Positions 11,421-22,706 of a stretch of DNA of 64,000 nucleotides are shown here, piece by piece (within the stretch, counting starts at the first letter, position 1; each line of letters starts with the position of its first letter). Made by a program: the position numbers and the translations under genes. The notes beneath the pieces were generated by a model. That model was not told the origin of the DNA, searched no databases, and was given only the letters and a program-made list of their open reading frames with translations. This DNA is from Schizophyllum amplum (Eukaryota > Basidiomycota > Agaricomycetes > Agaricales > Schizophyllaceae). Location: positions 620,001-684,000 of the forward strand of contig VDMD01000004.1 in NCBI GenBank assembly GCA_007026445.1, in the 5' to 3' direction.

Positions 11421-13014
11421 ATGACCGTGGCAACGCATTACGACCAGGCTTCGTTGCACATAGCTGAGGGCCACGATGAGGAAGCCCCCTTGGTCATCGT
11501 CGAGGGTTTCCTCGGCTCTACCGGTTCTATTCTATGGGGTAAGTTTGAGGATTACCTGAATGGCGATGGTGAGATAGTGAAGGAGGGGAGGAGGAGGCGG
11601 AAGGTCGTCTTCGCCAGGTGCGCGTCACCGACTCGGGAAGGATTTAGCGTTGATTCTGACAACACAGCCAGGGTCGGCCCAGTGAGCTCTTTGCATGACC
11701 GCGCCTGTGAGCTCTATTATGCCGTCAAAGGCGGACAAGGTAAGTACGCAGTCTTAGAGAAAAGCTGTCTGGTTATCACACAAAGTTTACTCCAGTTGAC
11801 TATGGCGAGGAGCACGCTCGCTTGCACGTACACGGTCGTCATGGCCGCTCGTTGTTGCAGGGGCTCTACCCCGAGTGGTCTGTGGCTAAGCCGCTGCACT
11901 TGCTAGGCCACTCCATGGTGAGGAAATGATGAAGGCTCAGTGTTGACATCGACATTCTGAATCCATGCTTGCAGGGCGGGGCAACAATAGTCAAATTGCA
12001 AGACCTCCTCAAGCATAAGTACTTTGGCGAAGGTTCGCACCCAGACATGATACTGTCTATCAGCACCAGTGAGTGTCAGTCACGTCACCTATGTACTATT
12101 GACGTTCTCACGATGCACAGTATCTGCGCCCTTCAGAGGTACACAGCTTGTATATTCGCTCGGGGAGCGAACCGACGCCGCACCGTTAGTCAGGCCCCTC
12201 TCAGTCGGCTCCCTCTTGGCCAAGGTCGTTCATGTCGCCTCGTACCTCGCGCCGCTTATGCCACCCGCCCTCGACATGCTCAGCGACTCTAGAAACCTAT
12301 CCTTTAGGCATGCATCCGTCCTCACCTTGTTTCGACAATTGTGGAAAAGCGACTGGGCTGAGAGCAGGGATGCCACGCCGTTCGACGTGACGTTTGAAGC
12401 AGCAGATGAACGCGAGGCCAACGGAGAGGGTGTTCTGTGTCCCCAGACGTACTATCGCAGTCACGTTGCGTGCATGGTAAGTGCGATTGTTCTTGCTGTT
12501 ATGACTTGGCTTAATGAATTCGCAGACGGAACGGGAACCTGCAGGGTCAGGGAATGATTTGCACGTCCCGAGCTGCAAGGACGCGTTCACCTACGCGCTG
12601 TACCTATCATCAGGCGTAATGGGCCAGTTCGATTTCAGTACTCTCCGCCCAGCACCGTCTTTCGCCATTGCATCCTCGCATGGCCGCGACGACGTGGAAC
12701 AAGCCGGCGAGCGAGCGCAAGAGCTGGCTCTTGGCGAGGAATACTGGGCGAACGACGGCGTTGTCCCTATCTTCTCGCAGTGGCATCCTTTGCCTTGCCA
12801 AGACACCAAATGTCGCCATCTTTCGGACACGTCTGCGCGAGACCTGACCAATGTTGCGCCAGAGCCTGGGATTTGGCATGTATATCACGAACGCGACGCA
12901 AGCCATATCTCCGTGGTGCCGTTCTGGATGGCTACGGAAAGACAGTGCGCGTTTTGGAAAGACTTGGGCTGCTGGTTACGTTCCATAGAGAGACATCGTC
13001 GACAAAGGGTCTGA
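11421..13014 (+). CDS. Alpha/beta-hydrolase lipase of the bacterial I.5 (L1-lipase) type
   Basis: Likely triacylglycerol or ester hydrolase. Six exons: 11421-11617, 11672-11739, 11796-11917, 11975-12068, 12121-12476, 12526-13014, 441 residues, frame intact. Family marks in order: VEGFLGS (oxyanion loop), VGPVSSLHDRACELYYAVKG, VDYGEEHARLHVHGRHGRS, GLYPEWS, then the nucleophile elbow LLGHSMGG (catalytic Ser), SISAPFRGTQ, NDGVVPIFSQ and HISVVPFW near the catalytic His. These blocks are those of staphylococcal/Geobacillus-type lipases that also occur in fungi. There is no N-terminal signal peptide at the ATG chosen, so a cytosolic or organellar site is more likely than secretion, unless an upstream exon was missed. 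The AG|GTGCGC donor at 11618 was chosen because it joins VVFAR to VGPVSS. Confidence 0.87.
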
Positions 13015-13168
13015 GGGAGGAGCAGGGGCGTCAGGGGCCTGGCAGTGTGGCAGAATTACATAGATACGTGTACATCTGAGCTGGCACTTGATAAGTAGTG
13101 TCCGTTCATGAGCGAGGGAGTCGTTGTGTGGCGTGAAGGATGCCGTGCTCGAAGACGATGCTGATGGA

Positions 13169-13950
13169 TCATGAAGGTGTCTCTTCAGGATCCTCATTGA
13201 CTCTGAGCACCTTCACCCATTCACGATAGTTGAAGTTTCCCTGTCGATCCGTGAATGGACCCTTCAGAAATCGGTCAATCTGGGAGTCGTTCGCATCAGC
13301 AAAATATACAGCGAATACTTAGCGTTAGCACACGAAACCACGCACCTCCCGCTGATCCATCCGCTCCCCGACCTCACTCAACCACTTGCGCATCTCCTCG
13401 ACCTTGATCAACCCCGTGTCGTTCTCGTCGAAGCTCTCGAATGCCTCGATGAGCTCGGGCTCGGTGTCAAACTCGACGAGGCGCTCGCTCATCATGGTGA
13501 GGAACATCGTGAAGTTGATCCCTGGGCGGTCCTCGGAGGGTATCTGGACGTGGCCGCCCTGCGGGCCTGGTCGTGAGCTCAGAAGCTCTTCCATCATGCC
13601 GCGTGAGGGTTGTATGCCTGTTGAGAGGAGAGGTAAACCAGAGGATTGGATTGAGGAAGGACGATGCAAGGGAAGCAAATGAAATGAGAAACTCGGTGAG
13701 CTTGCGGCGCGCAATGACGGTGCGTGGTAGACGCACCCAGACTGCTGAAGATCTCCTTCAGATCCGACTCGCTAACCCATCCATCTTTGTCGTGGTCAAT
13801 GAGTTGGAAGGCCTCCTTAAATTGCTGGATCTGCGGCGCTTGGAATAGGGAGAAGACGCCAGAGGGTTCGCGTCGTGCTCTAGACTTCTGAGTCTTGGTG
13901 AGCTTCGTGGGGGTGATGTTCGGTGACAAGGTAGCAGGGTATCGAGACAT
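13169..13950 (-). CDS. Myosin regulatory light chain (EF-hand)
   Basis: Light chain binding the IQ neck of myosin II, acting at the cytokinetic ring and in tip growth; related to fission yeast Rlc1. First exon from ATG 13948-13950 reads a basic, Ser-rich leader, then IQQFKEAFQLIDHDKDGWV with the first EF-hand loop (D-x-D-x-D) that normally binds the ion. After an intron come a linker, INFTMFLTMMSERL, which is the signature of regulatory light chains rather than calmodulin, and FESFDENDTGLI for a second, degenerate loop. The last exon, about 13169-13285, encodes FLKGPFTDRQGNFNYREWVK. The serine-rich leader (SGVFSLF) holds the position of the kinase site in animal RLCs. Calmodulin or the essential light chain Cdc4 are alternatives, less likely given FTMFLTM. 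Confidence 0.85.
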
Positions 13951-14218
13951 CGTGGTAGGCTTGAAGTATTCGTAATATTCCAAAGCAAGCTGGGCGATGG
14001 GAGTGGAGTGGGCGGGACACCAGATGGGAAGAACAAAGGTTACGGAGTCCTTTTTGGGAAACAATGCGTTGTGATGTGATCACGTGGGTGATTCACGACG
14101 TCGCGTATGGCTCGTTCATGGTCTTTCCCTCCCTTTCCCTCCTCGTTTATTAAGCAGATCGTAGTCTTGACACGGGCAAATCAGTCATATAGGGAAGTGC
14201 GCATTTACTATCAGAGCA

Positions 14219-15211
14219 TCAAGCTTCCGGCTTCGATAAATACATCCTCTGGAAGAGATACAAAGACCAAGTTCGTGGAAGCCATTTGAAGACATAGAAT
14301 ACCTGCCAGCTCTTGCCATTCATGACGTGTGCAGGAGGTCGCTTCATAAGGCTCTTCGAGACTACGTCCTCTGCGAATTCTTCTGCGCTCCATGGTCCCA
14401 TAGTTTGACTGGCGTTCAGCCGCCTCAAAATGTTGGGTAGATACCTCTTGTATAGCGAGTCTTCCGGCTGCGTAAAGCCTGAGCGCCGTTGTTCGCGATG
14501 TTGGTTCGGATACCGCCCGGGGTTACCAGGATGACATCAATATTGAAGGGGCGGAGTTCCATGGAGAGAACGTCGCTGATGCTGTGAAGAGCAGCTTTAG
14601 AGGCGGCGTACAGACCGTTGAACGGTGTTGGACTATTTGAATGTTAATTGTATTTGAGCAAAGACGGAGAAGCTGGACCTACGTATCGCCAACAACGGAC
14701 CCGATGTTGACGATGCGCCACTTTCTGCTTTGCCATGATAGGAACGACAGCTTTCGCAAGTCGCACGACGGAAAAGGTGTTGATGTCGAAGACGTTCTTG
14801 ACGTGGCCCATCGAGTTGTCGATGAGGGCACCTAGGATAAACTGTCAGACCAGGCATACGAGGCCTTTTTACGCGTGGAACTAGTCACCCGCTGCCACCG
14901 TCCCCGCATTGTTGACGAGGATGTCTATCCTGCCTTGCTCTTCCACGATCTTTGACACAACTGAGCAACGTGCTCGTCGTTGGCGACATCCATTTGCAAG
15001 AGCCGAATGCTCTCGCTTGCAAGTCCTTGCATGGTCTCCAACTTGCGCGAGGTCGCGTATACTGTGCATCCTCTGGCTTCGAATGCCTTACATCTGGAGA
15101 AAGTTCGAACTGACATTACTCAGACAGGGCAAACAACAGCACTCACATAGCAGATCCAGCGCCTCCTATGCTACACCCTGTGACAAGCACAACGGGTGAG
15201 GGCATGGTCAT
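14219..15211 (-). CDS. Short-chain dehydrogenase/reductase with three frame breaks
   Basis: NAD(P)-dependent oxidoreductase of the classical SDR family, related to fungal AYR1-like 1-acylDHAP reductases; substrate unknown. ATG at 15209-15211 gives MTMPSPVVLVTGCSIGGAGS, the glycine-rich cofactor loop; then RIDILVNNAG (the NNAG block), WRIVNIGSVVGDT with the catalytic Ser, YAASKAA with Tyr and Lys of the active site, and VTPGGIRTNIA. Single-base breaks are needed at 14961-14970 (one base missing), 14722-14724 (one extra base in a T-run) and 14475-14477 (one base missing in an A-run). All key catalytic residues survive on both sides of the breaks. Either the gene is a young pseudogene or the sequence carries indels; the same kind of break in essential neighbours favours the latter. 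Confidence 0.75.
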
Positions 15212-15656
15212 GGTGGGAAGGAAGGGGTAGGAACAGGCTGAGACGGCAGCTTCGACGCTCAGCTGATTCTCCCATGGACCCACGCTCCCGGACAAGTTCT
15301 TAGTCTCTGGTTTGTGTTGTATGCGAGTTCGTCTTGGAGTTCGTCGCTGTTGTCGTCAACGCTGTGCAGTGGGGCGGGCGGCCCGTCGCCCGACGCACAG
15401 CGGCGCACGCGAGACATCCATGTTAGAATTTAGACGCGTTCCGCGGGCGCTTTGACCGACGCGGGGGAGCACCGGCAGCTGCGGCCGGGACGAAGCGCCG
15501 GAGTGGACTGTGCATCGCGTCTTGGTTGAGCATCGCCTCCTTGTGCTCCTTGTCTCTCTCCTCCACATATCCTCTGCTACTTCCTCATTCCTTCGCATAC
15601 ACATCTGTTAATCGTATTGCTGTCTGTCATCTCCGCGGCTGCGTTACCTCGTCATC
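15212..15656. other. Shared divergent promoter, SDR and PLC-like genes
   Basis: 445 bp between two divergent start codons. A pyrimidine-rich tract lies at 15540-15600, just upstream of the PLC-like ATG, as often found near fungal transcription starts. No coding potential seen. Confidence 0.5.
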
Positions 15657-17182
15657 ATGTTCTCCACCCGTCTTGCGCAGGTCGCACTCTCCCTCGTGTC
15701 TGTCTCTGGTGTCGTCCTCGGGGCCTCTGCCCCGCTCAGGCGAGCAACGACATGTAATGGCTTCTCAGAGGTACGTCGCACGTTTCCTGTTAAGCGAGCA
15801 GCAGTTAACACAGTTCACAGCTATGCGACAAGAGTTTCGGCAATGTCTCCTTTGTCGGCGCGCACGACTCGTACGCCGTCGGCACGGACAACCGTGCGTC
15901 CTAGAAGATCGCTCATGTCTGCGCTTCCCCTCTGACATATGCCGCAGTCGCTGTCAACCAGGATTACGATGGTGTGTATCGCCCCCAGCGGGCATCTGAC
16001 CCGTCCGCTGATCGCCCCTCGTATAGTCACTCAACAATTAAACGATGGGATCCGCATGCTCCAGCTGCAGGTCCACAATGAGGACAGCACCTTGCAGCTT
16101 TGCCACACGTCTTGCGTACGTTCGTCGATGTGCAGCTACGCTGTCCGCTGACCCCTTCGCTAGTCATTGTTCAACGGTGGTACCCTTGCAGACTATCTTA
16201 CCAAAGGTTGGTGTGTCAATCCTCGCTCCTAGTCGATTCACTAAACTCCCGGCAGTCAAATCATGGATGGACAGCAACACCGAGGATGGTGAGCAAACCC
16301 GTACGTGACTGCGGGACCTCGACCTGACGATCTCTCCGCAGTCCTGTCCATTTTAATCGTGAACATCGATAATGTGGCCCCCTCGGAGTACGCTACTGTC
16401 TTCGAGTCCGCTGGCCTGGACACGCTCTCTTATTCACCGTCATCCTCGCCGCTTGCTGCGACGGACTGGCCGACGTTGGGTGAGATGATTGATGGCGGAA
16501 CGCGCTTGGTCACTTTCCTCGACAATCAGGCGGATACGACGTCCGTATCTTACCTCATCGACGGTCCGTCCTTCTACATTCGCGCATTGTCTAGAGGCTC
16601 ATCCATCACAGAGTTCAGCAACATCTGGGAGACCGCATACGATGTGACAGACACCACTTTCGACTGTGAGGTCAACCGCACGAATGGTGACTCGTCCACG
16701 CAGATGTACTTGATCAACCACTTCCTGGTTCGTCCTTAGTAACTTCACAAACTTTACGACGTGCTAAAGATATTGCAGGACAAGATTCTGCTCGGTAGCC
16801 CTGTTCCTAACGTCGACAAGGCGAACGAGACCAATGCGGAGTCTGGCGAAGGTTCCCTGGGTGTGCAAGTGGACACGTGCACCAGCCAGTACGGTCGTGC
16901 ACCGAACTTCATGCTTGTCGACGTATGTGCTTTAGGGATTATAGCTCCTTCCTTCACACTGAATTGTTTATCACGCAGTTCTACGAATACGGCGGCGGCT
17001 CCGTCTTCCAGGTCGCGGCCGACATCAACGGCGTCACCTACGACTCGTCGAGCATTGCCACGCCGAAGGACGGATCCTCGTCGAACTCGTCCGACTCGGC
17101 TGCACCCCTCATGCACATGAGCGGCGGCGCGCCATGGTTCGCTTTGGGCGCTGCGTTGACGGGGGCAGTTATGATTGTATAA
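15657..17182 (+). CDS. GPI-anchored PLC-like phosphodiesterase
   Basis: Member of the PI-PLC X-like (TIM-barrel) phosphodiesterase superfamily found widely in fungi at the cell surface; true substrate unknown. N-terminal signal peptide (MFSTRLAQVALSLVSVSGVVLG). After intron 1, FVGAHDSYAVG carries the first catalytic His; next come QQLNDGIRMLQLQVH, LFNGGTLADYLTKVKSW and LSILIVNIDN, the barrel strands of the family. The C-terminus has a Ser-rich stretch (DGSSSNSSDSAAP) followed by a hydrophobic tail ending in ALTGAVMIV, fitting a GPI attachment signal. Introns are many and the early exons short (one of only 24 nt, 15948-15971). The second catalytic His common in bacterial PI-PLC is not clear; the histidine in QLQVH may take that place. 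Frame is intact. Confidence 0.83.
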
Positions 17183-17470
17183 AGCAAGGACTTTACGGAT
17201 TCGAGGTCGTCGTTCACGGGGTTCGCACCTCGTAGTTACATACGGCAGCGGAATCTCCGTCACATACAGTTTCGGTCATTTACGGATTCGACCCCGTGGA
17301 CTCATATATCACGAATGGACTATAATAATTGCACCCTACGTACGGAAACGGACGTTGCATTGTACATGGTAGCACACATTATCAAGGAGGCCAAGCGGCC
17401 AGTCCATTCAGGGACAGCAAGTTGAAGTATGCGAGACGAGCTGTGTAGTACGCCATGTGAGACGTGCGCA

Positions 17471-18623
17471 TCATGCCTTGCGTTCGAGCCGCCACTTGTA
17501 TATCCGTGGCTTGTACGCCTTTTCTGTGGTCGTCTTGGACTTGAGCTGACGCCCGCCACGAGCGTCGAGTGCGTCCTCGTCGTCGCTGGCCTCATCGTCG
17601 CTGGCCTCCAACCGTTCAGCGCCACGCAGTTTTGTCCGGCCGCCCTTGCCCATGAGCAGCCGCTGCATCTCGAACTCGCGCTGGGCATAGCGGAGTTGGC
17701 GATCGCGGATCAGGCGGGCGGAGAGCTCCTTGAGTATGCGGGTGCGTTCGGTGCTCCCTTCGTTGGTCTCTTCGTCATACCAGTCTGCTTCATCTTCGGC
17801 GGTCGCGATAGGCAGTGACTTTCGCCGCTTCTGTTTTGAGGACTCGGTTTTCCAGCCGAGGTCGGGCTCGTCTGAGTCGACGTCCATCTTGTCGTTCGCT
17901 GGTGCAGCTGGCTTGGATTCTGCCGTGGCAAGTTTGCGGGCTGTAGCAGTGTCAGAAAAAAACGGGCAAGAGGGAGGGGATACACGCACCTTCTTCGGCG
18001 GAATCGACGAAGACGAGATGGCGTGACTTGGAGCGTCCCTTGCCCTTCTTCCCCGTCGTTTGAGGCAGAATTCCTGCGCTGCGGAGAGTCTCGAGTTCAC
18101 TGTTGTCAAGCTCATCGTCCTCGTCGGCTCCAGGGTGGAGAAGATCAAGCTGAGACATCAGCTTCGCCTTCAGCTGGTCCATTTTCTGCGTAAGGTCGAA
18201 AGATGAGCGACTAGTTGAGGGGGGTATGTGATGTACGCACCTTCACGTTAGACGCACGCATAGTCCGCACGTAGTTCTCGTCCTGCGTCTTGAGGACCTT
18301 GACAAAGTCTACGGGGAGGGAGGTATTGCCGCGATCTTTCAGGTGCACACCGCCCTGCATACGAGTGAGCCACCGAACGAATGATTCGCAAGATAGATCA
18401 AACGCACCCGTGTCTTCTCCTTGTTCATAGAGAAGTAGAACTCATCCTTATTGCGGTCTGCCGCCTTCTGGCGGAGGCGCGTGAGGCGGTCCTGCTTCGA
18501 GTGGTAGTCGCGCGCGCGCTGGACATAGTCCTTGTGCTTCTCGAGAAAACCGAGCTTTTCGCGGTGCTTAAGCTGACCGCGCTCCTTGTGATTGCGCCGG
18601 TGGAGATTATTGCGCAAAGGCAT
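17471..18623 (-). CDS. UTP11: U3 snoRNP-associated protein UTP11
   Basis: Component of the small-subunit processome needed for 18S rRNA processing in the nucleolus. ATG 18621-18623 opens with [20 protein letters not shown], then [36 protein letters not shown], and after short introns [37 protein letters not shown] and SRHLVFVDS, all in the order of the UTP11 family. The last exon (17471 to about 17940) encodes a coiled, Arg/Glu-rich part ([18 protein letters not shown]), the repeated acid motif [14 protein letters not shown] and ends in YKWRLERKA. The frame is intact. It is divergent to the FAR1-like gene with 178 bp between start codons. Confidence 0.93.
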
Positions 18624-18801
18624 GGTGTTTTCAAGGGTAAGGTGGTGATGGCAAAAGAACAAAGAGTGAACGAAGATGGCAATGAGAGTGACGTGACGGT
18701 CACCGCGATCGGATCTGGTCACTTGGTTCCGTTGTTGAGTTCGCTGTTGTGTTGTGTTCTCTCCTTCGACTCCGCGTCTTTCCGCTGGCGAGCCACTCGA
18801 C

Positions 18802-20133
18802 ATGAGTGGCGTCGTAAACGAGGACTGGGATGCTGGTACCCCGCCGCCGCTCTCTGATCCGGAGGCGGTGAGGGACTTCTGTAGCAACCTCGAGTTCGAG
18901 TGCTCGGATGCGGCGTTCGAGTTCAAGCTTGCGCTGTCGAAGCGCCATCCTGGTGCAATGGACAATCTAACGCACTTGTTTGCTTGCTGGGAGGAGTTTG
19001 AAGCATGGAAGGTTAACGAGGAGCAGCGATTGACAGTGGCGTTCGTCAAGGTGCGCGCCACTGAGTCCGTGGCTGGCTATCATGTTTACAGCTCATGAAG
19101 CGCACTGCTTACGGTAGCAAGAAGGATCCCCCTTTGTTCAAGGTGATCTATCATGTATATAGTGAACATATCTACTGATACATTCACCCAGAAACATACC
19201 ACGTTCGTCTGCTCTCGCCAACCTACGGGCGGCAAGAGCAAGTATGTGAAGAGGGAATCCGACCGTCGTACTCGTACCAGCTGCAAGGTACGCTGGTTCA
19301 CTTTCTGCTCCTGACCATGCTTACGCCTGGTGAAGCTCCAGGAGGGTGGCTGTCCAGCCTCAATGAACGTCAGAACTTTCCACGATAGCCAGGTTGTTTA
19401 TGTCGCATGTGAGGTTGTCACCCATATATGTGTACTTCCAATGAGCTTATCACTTGTTCTAGATGCTCCTGACCACTCGCACGATATCGGTCAGGCGAAT
19501 CACTCTTTCATTCGCCCAAAGAACAAGAAACGAAAGTCATCCGCGAAAAGCCATTCTGCTTCGCCACTCGGCCATGCCATACCCACCAACGATGTCGAGC
19601 CAGGGACGAGTACCCCATCTTTGACTCCAGCACCTACTCAGCCCTACGGTGTCCTTGATGCTCCTTCGACGAAAGGACGCCTTCATGAGGCATTCTCTCT
19701 GTTTGCCGAGGTGTACGACCGTGCGCGATGGTTTACAGATCTCCTACCCAGCTTTGGCGTTTTGGAGACGGCCATATCGCAGTTGCATTCCGCTATGGTG
19801 CTTCATGACTCCAGCACGTCGCGCGAGTCTCCGGGCCATCAACACAATCCGACGTCTTCGTCTCTTGACGTCGGTCGTCAGAGGACCTGTCCAGCCGACT
19901 TCTCGGCCTCAACGACACCATCATCATCTCCTACCACCGTACAACGCTGGATGCAAGCGGCACAAGGCCTCTCTACAATCCGTCATTTCTCCACGTTTTC
20001 CGAACTTCCTGATCCTGCTGTCACTCTCCTCGAAGCCTCGCTATTCCAGTTGTTCCTCGAATCTACCGCTATTCCAACGAATCAAGCGCTCTCGCCATCG
20101 ACCGCAGGCGGTCAAGATGCAGAACACGTCTAG
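18802..20133 (+). CDS. Orphan FAR1-like DNA-binding-domain protein
   Basis: Not a known gene, but exons 19092-19142, 19192-19287 and 19336 (or 19342)-19408 spell the FAR1/WRKY-GCM1-like zinc domain found at the N-terminus of Mutator-like transposases: [18 protein letters not shown], a Cys after [16 protein letters not shown] and DHSHDIG, i.e. a C..C..H-x-H arrangement. Exon 1 (18802-19050) encodes an acidic helix-rich leader ([13 protein letters not shown]). The final exon 19463-20133 encodes a basic patch (RPKNKKRKS), then a Ser/Pro/Thr-rich tail and a leucine-rich helix ([12 protein letters not shown]). No transposase (MULE/DDE) domain follows, and no terminal repeats are visible, so it may be a domesticated or fragmentary transposase-derived regulator. 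The donor GTGAGG at 19409 was chosen because it restores the frame into DHSH. About 379 residues. Confidence 0.65.
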
Positions 20134-20676
20134 GTCTTGTCTCGCTCTATCATTGTCGGTGAGTTGTACCTCTTTTTACTGAATGCCTCAGTACTGATGT
20201 GGCAGCCCGCTAGTCTCCATATATTTACAAGTCGTTCTGATGCTCTTTCTTCGTGATGGGTCGCTTTCCCATTATCTACTCATCTGCTCCTATTTTGCTG
20301 CTGATTTGCTCTTTCCTGCTGTACTCCTGGACGGGCCGGACCTATACGTCGCTGTTCGTCGCATATCTTCCAGCCATGATACTCATGCTTTACGAACGTC
20401 ACGATTATTTCCTACGTCTATCTATCCTTGCTTTTGCTTTGTTCTCTTTGCAAGTCCTTGCTTGTCCTCAAGGCCACGTCGTGAATAGGGCTCAATGCTA
20501 TAACTGTGCGCCAGCAGCGTCCAATAACCGTCCAATGATGCACGTTGCATGCGCAAAAGAACAATGACAAGTACCAGATGCGGACGAGTGATAGGGGGCG
20601 TCTCGTCACAAGCCTAACTTGAGTTCCCCCGTCATCAGGTACACCCTATCCCTTTTCCCTCTCCCGTTCTCTCTGC
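20134..20676. other. Intergenic, pyrimidine-rich
   Basis: 543 bp between two + strand genes. A hydrophobic open frame at 20256-20567 has no homologue I can name and probably lies in the 3' UTR of the upstream gene. Pyrimidine-rich at 20640-20675 just before the LSB5 start. Confidence 0.45.
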
Positions 20677-22534
20677 ATGGCGGCCGCGATGAGCTTTGCG
20701 AAGGCATTCTCGCGCGACAAACCGCACGTTCGTCTGTCTTCCGCCATGTCCATATAAACCCTGACTCCCGCAATCGTCCCAGTCCTCCATCACAGATTGG
20801 GTCGATATCCTGACCGCGAACACGATTGACGACGAGGCGTACGATGGGTGAGACGCTACTTGTGCTACAATGGTTGGAATTGTTGTCTGACGACTGTTTA
20901 GGATTCCGGAACTCGTCGACTCGATCAACCTACAGGCGTCTGGGTGCGTGCGCGCCACATACCCTCGGGATAAGGCTGACCGCGATATCTCTAGACCAAC
21001 TGAAGCCTCCCGTGCGCTGCGCAAGAAGATCAAGCACGGAGGTCCTCATCAGCAGTATCGCGCTCTTGTCGTGCGTCGGCAATACAATCCCTCCATTTCC
21101 CACTTACTCATGAGAACGCACAGCTTCTGAAAGCCCTGGTGGAGAACTGTGGCCAGAAGTTCCAGAGTGAGCTGCCCACTTCTTCCCTGCTCCGGGTCGG
21201 AAAGCTGATCGCAGATCACCACACGCAGGGACCTTCGCGGACGGTCAACTCACGGACGCGCTGAGGCACCTCGCGTCCGATTCGGCCACAGACAAGAAAG
21301 TGAAGAGGAAGCTCTTGCTTGTCCTCGGGTCATGGCACGAGCAGTTCAAGGGCGATCCATCCATGAGCATGGTATCCGGCTTGTACAAACAGTACCGGCC
21401 AGTCGAGCGCCGACCGATCGAAGAGGACCCGGTATACGGGGCTCATCTTCAACGGCAGCGGGAGAAGGAGGAGGCGAAGGCGCGCGCTAGAAAGGAGAAG
21501 GAGGAGGCAAAGGAGAAGAGGAGAAAGAGGAGGAGGAGGCGCGGGTACGGGCGAGGAATAAGAATCGCCCGAGAAGAGCGCCGTTCAACTTTGAGCAGGT
21601 CAGTGCAGAGGTTAGGACATACTAGGGATGCAGCTCAAACCATCTACAGGAGAAGCCGAAGGTACTGGGAAGTATTGTGGAGGCCTCTCAAGCCAGCAGT
21701 AATCTGGTCAACGCTATCACTGTAAGTAATTTTGATTTTGAGTCGTTGATTTGTCTCATTATTGGTCATATAGCTTGTGAACCCGGAGAAGGAAAGCTTG
21801 AAGGAGAACACGCGCGTTCAAGAGTGTCTCGAGAAGGCAAAGACCATTCGCAAGCAAATCGTCCGTTATATTCAGGTATGTCTGCTGCTCGCCTTACTGC
21901 TATAACATATTGACTTTGTTCCCAGCTTGTCGAGAACGAGGAGATCATTGGCGTACTCATCGAGACCAACGACCGAATAATCGGCGCGCTCGAAATGTAC
22001 GACAAGCTGTCTACGCCAGACACGCAGACGACCGAGAGTGCCGCGGACGCCATCACCGCTGGCTTGGCACGCACAAAGATCTCCATGCCCGAAAGCGAGG
22101 TAGCCAGACTACAGGAGCGGCAGCGTGTCGCTGTCGAGCGCTCCAAGCGACAAGGGAAAGAGCCACACGACATTTCCCACCTGCACCCCGACCTCGAGGA
22201 CCTGACTTTTGGCGGGCTGGGCGAGACGTCCGGCAATCTTCCCGCACCGATGCGGCCGACGTCGGCCACGGAGCAGGACATTCGCGCGTACGACCGCGGT
22301 TCGCTCTCCGACTTTAGCGACTACGAGTCGTCGGACGAGGAGACGCACAAGCGGAACGCGTCGACGTCGCGGAGAGAATATCTGTCAGGTTCTGACGACG
22401 ATGAAGACACGGCAGTCGGCTTCCGCGGGGCAAACGATAAGGGTGGTCTCATCGACACCGGAAGCGAAGAGGACGATCCCTTCGCTGACCCCTTCGCTGA
22501 CGCGACCGCTGTGGGATCGTCGAAGAAATTCTGA
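20677..22534 (+). CDS. LSB5-type VHS/GAT-domain trafficking protein
   Basis: Adaptor linking ubiquitinated cargo and cortical actin in endocytosis (yeast Lsb5 is VHS + GAT). First exon 20677-20727 joins 20783-20847 to give FSRDKPHSSITDWVDIL, the start of the VHS domain; then IPELVDSINLQASG, LRKKIKHGGPHQQYRAL, LLKALVENCGQKFQ, and LGSWHEQFKGDPSM with YKQY. A long coiled, Glu/Lys/Arg-rich linker follows, then the GAT helices (LVNPEKESLKENTRVQECLE, ETNDRIIGALEMYDKL) and an acidic tail ending DPFADPFAD, which resembles NPF/DPF-type endocytic motifs. In the purine-rich linker (21511-21540) one base appears to be missing, because the frame that leads in does not match the frame that reads EEEARVRARNKNRPRRAPF. 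The frame is otherwise intact. Confidence 0.85.
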
Positions 22535-22706
22535 ACGCCAACCCATCGCACTCGATCCGAGCCCACCAACATTCAGTTTCAGTTTTGCTTTCCAGTGTAT
22601 GTATCATTCTGCTCCGTTGTAACAAGTGGAGGTTCGATTATGTATATCTACTTTTGTACAGCCTACATAACAACAGTACAGCCTGGCGCCGTTTACTATC
22701 AGTGTA

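Noticed and set aside
19409..19462. Reading the FAR1-like gene without splicing this segment
   Set aside because: The frame stays open, but splicing at GTGAGG..TTCTAG joins the zinc domain directly to DHSHDIG, which suits the family better.
20256..20567. A hydrophobic ~103-codon open frame
   Set aside because: Lies right after the FAR1-like stop, no signal-peptide or family match; likely 3' UTR.
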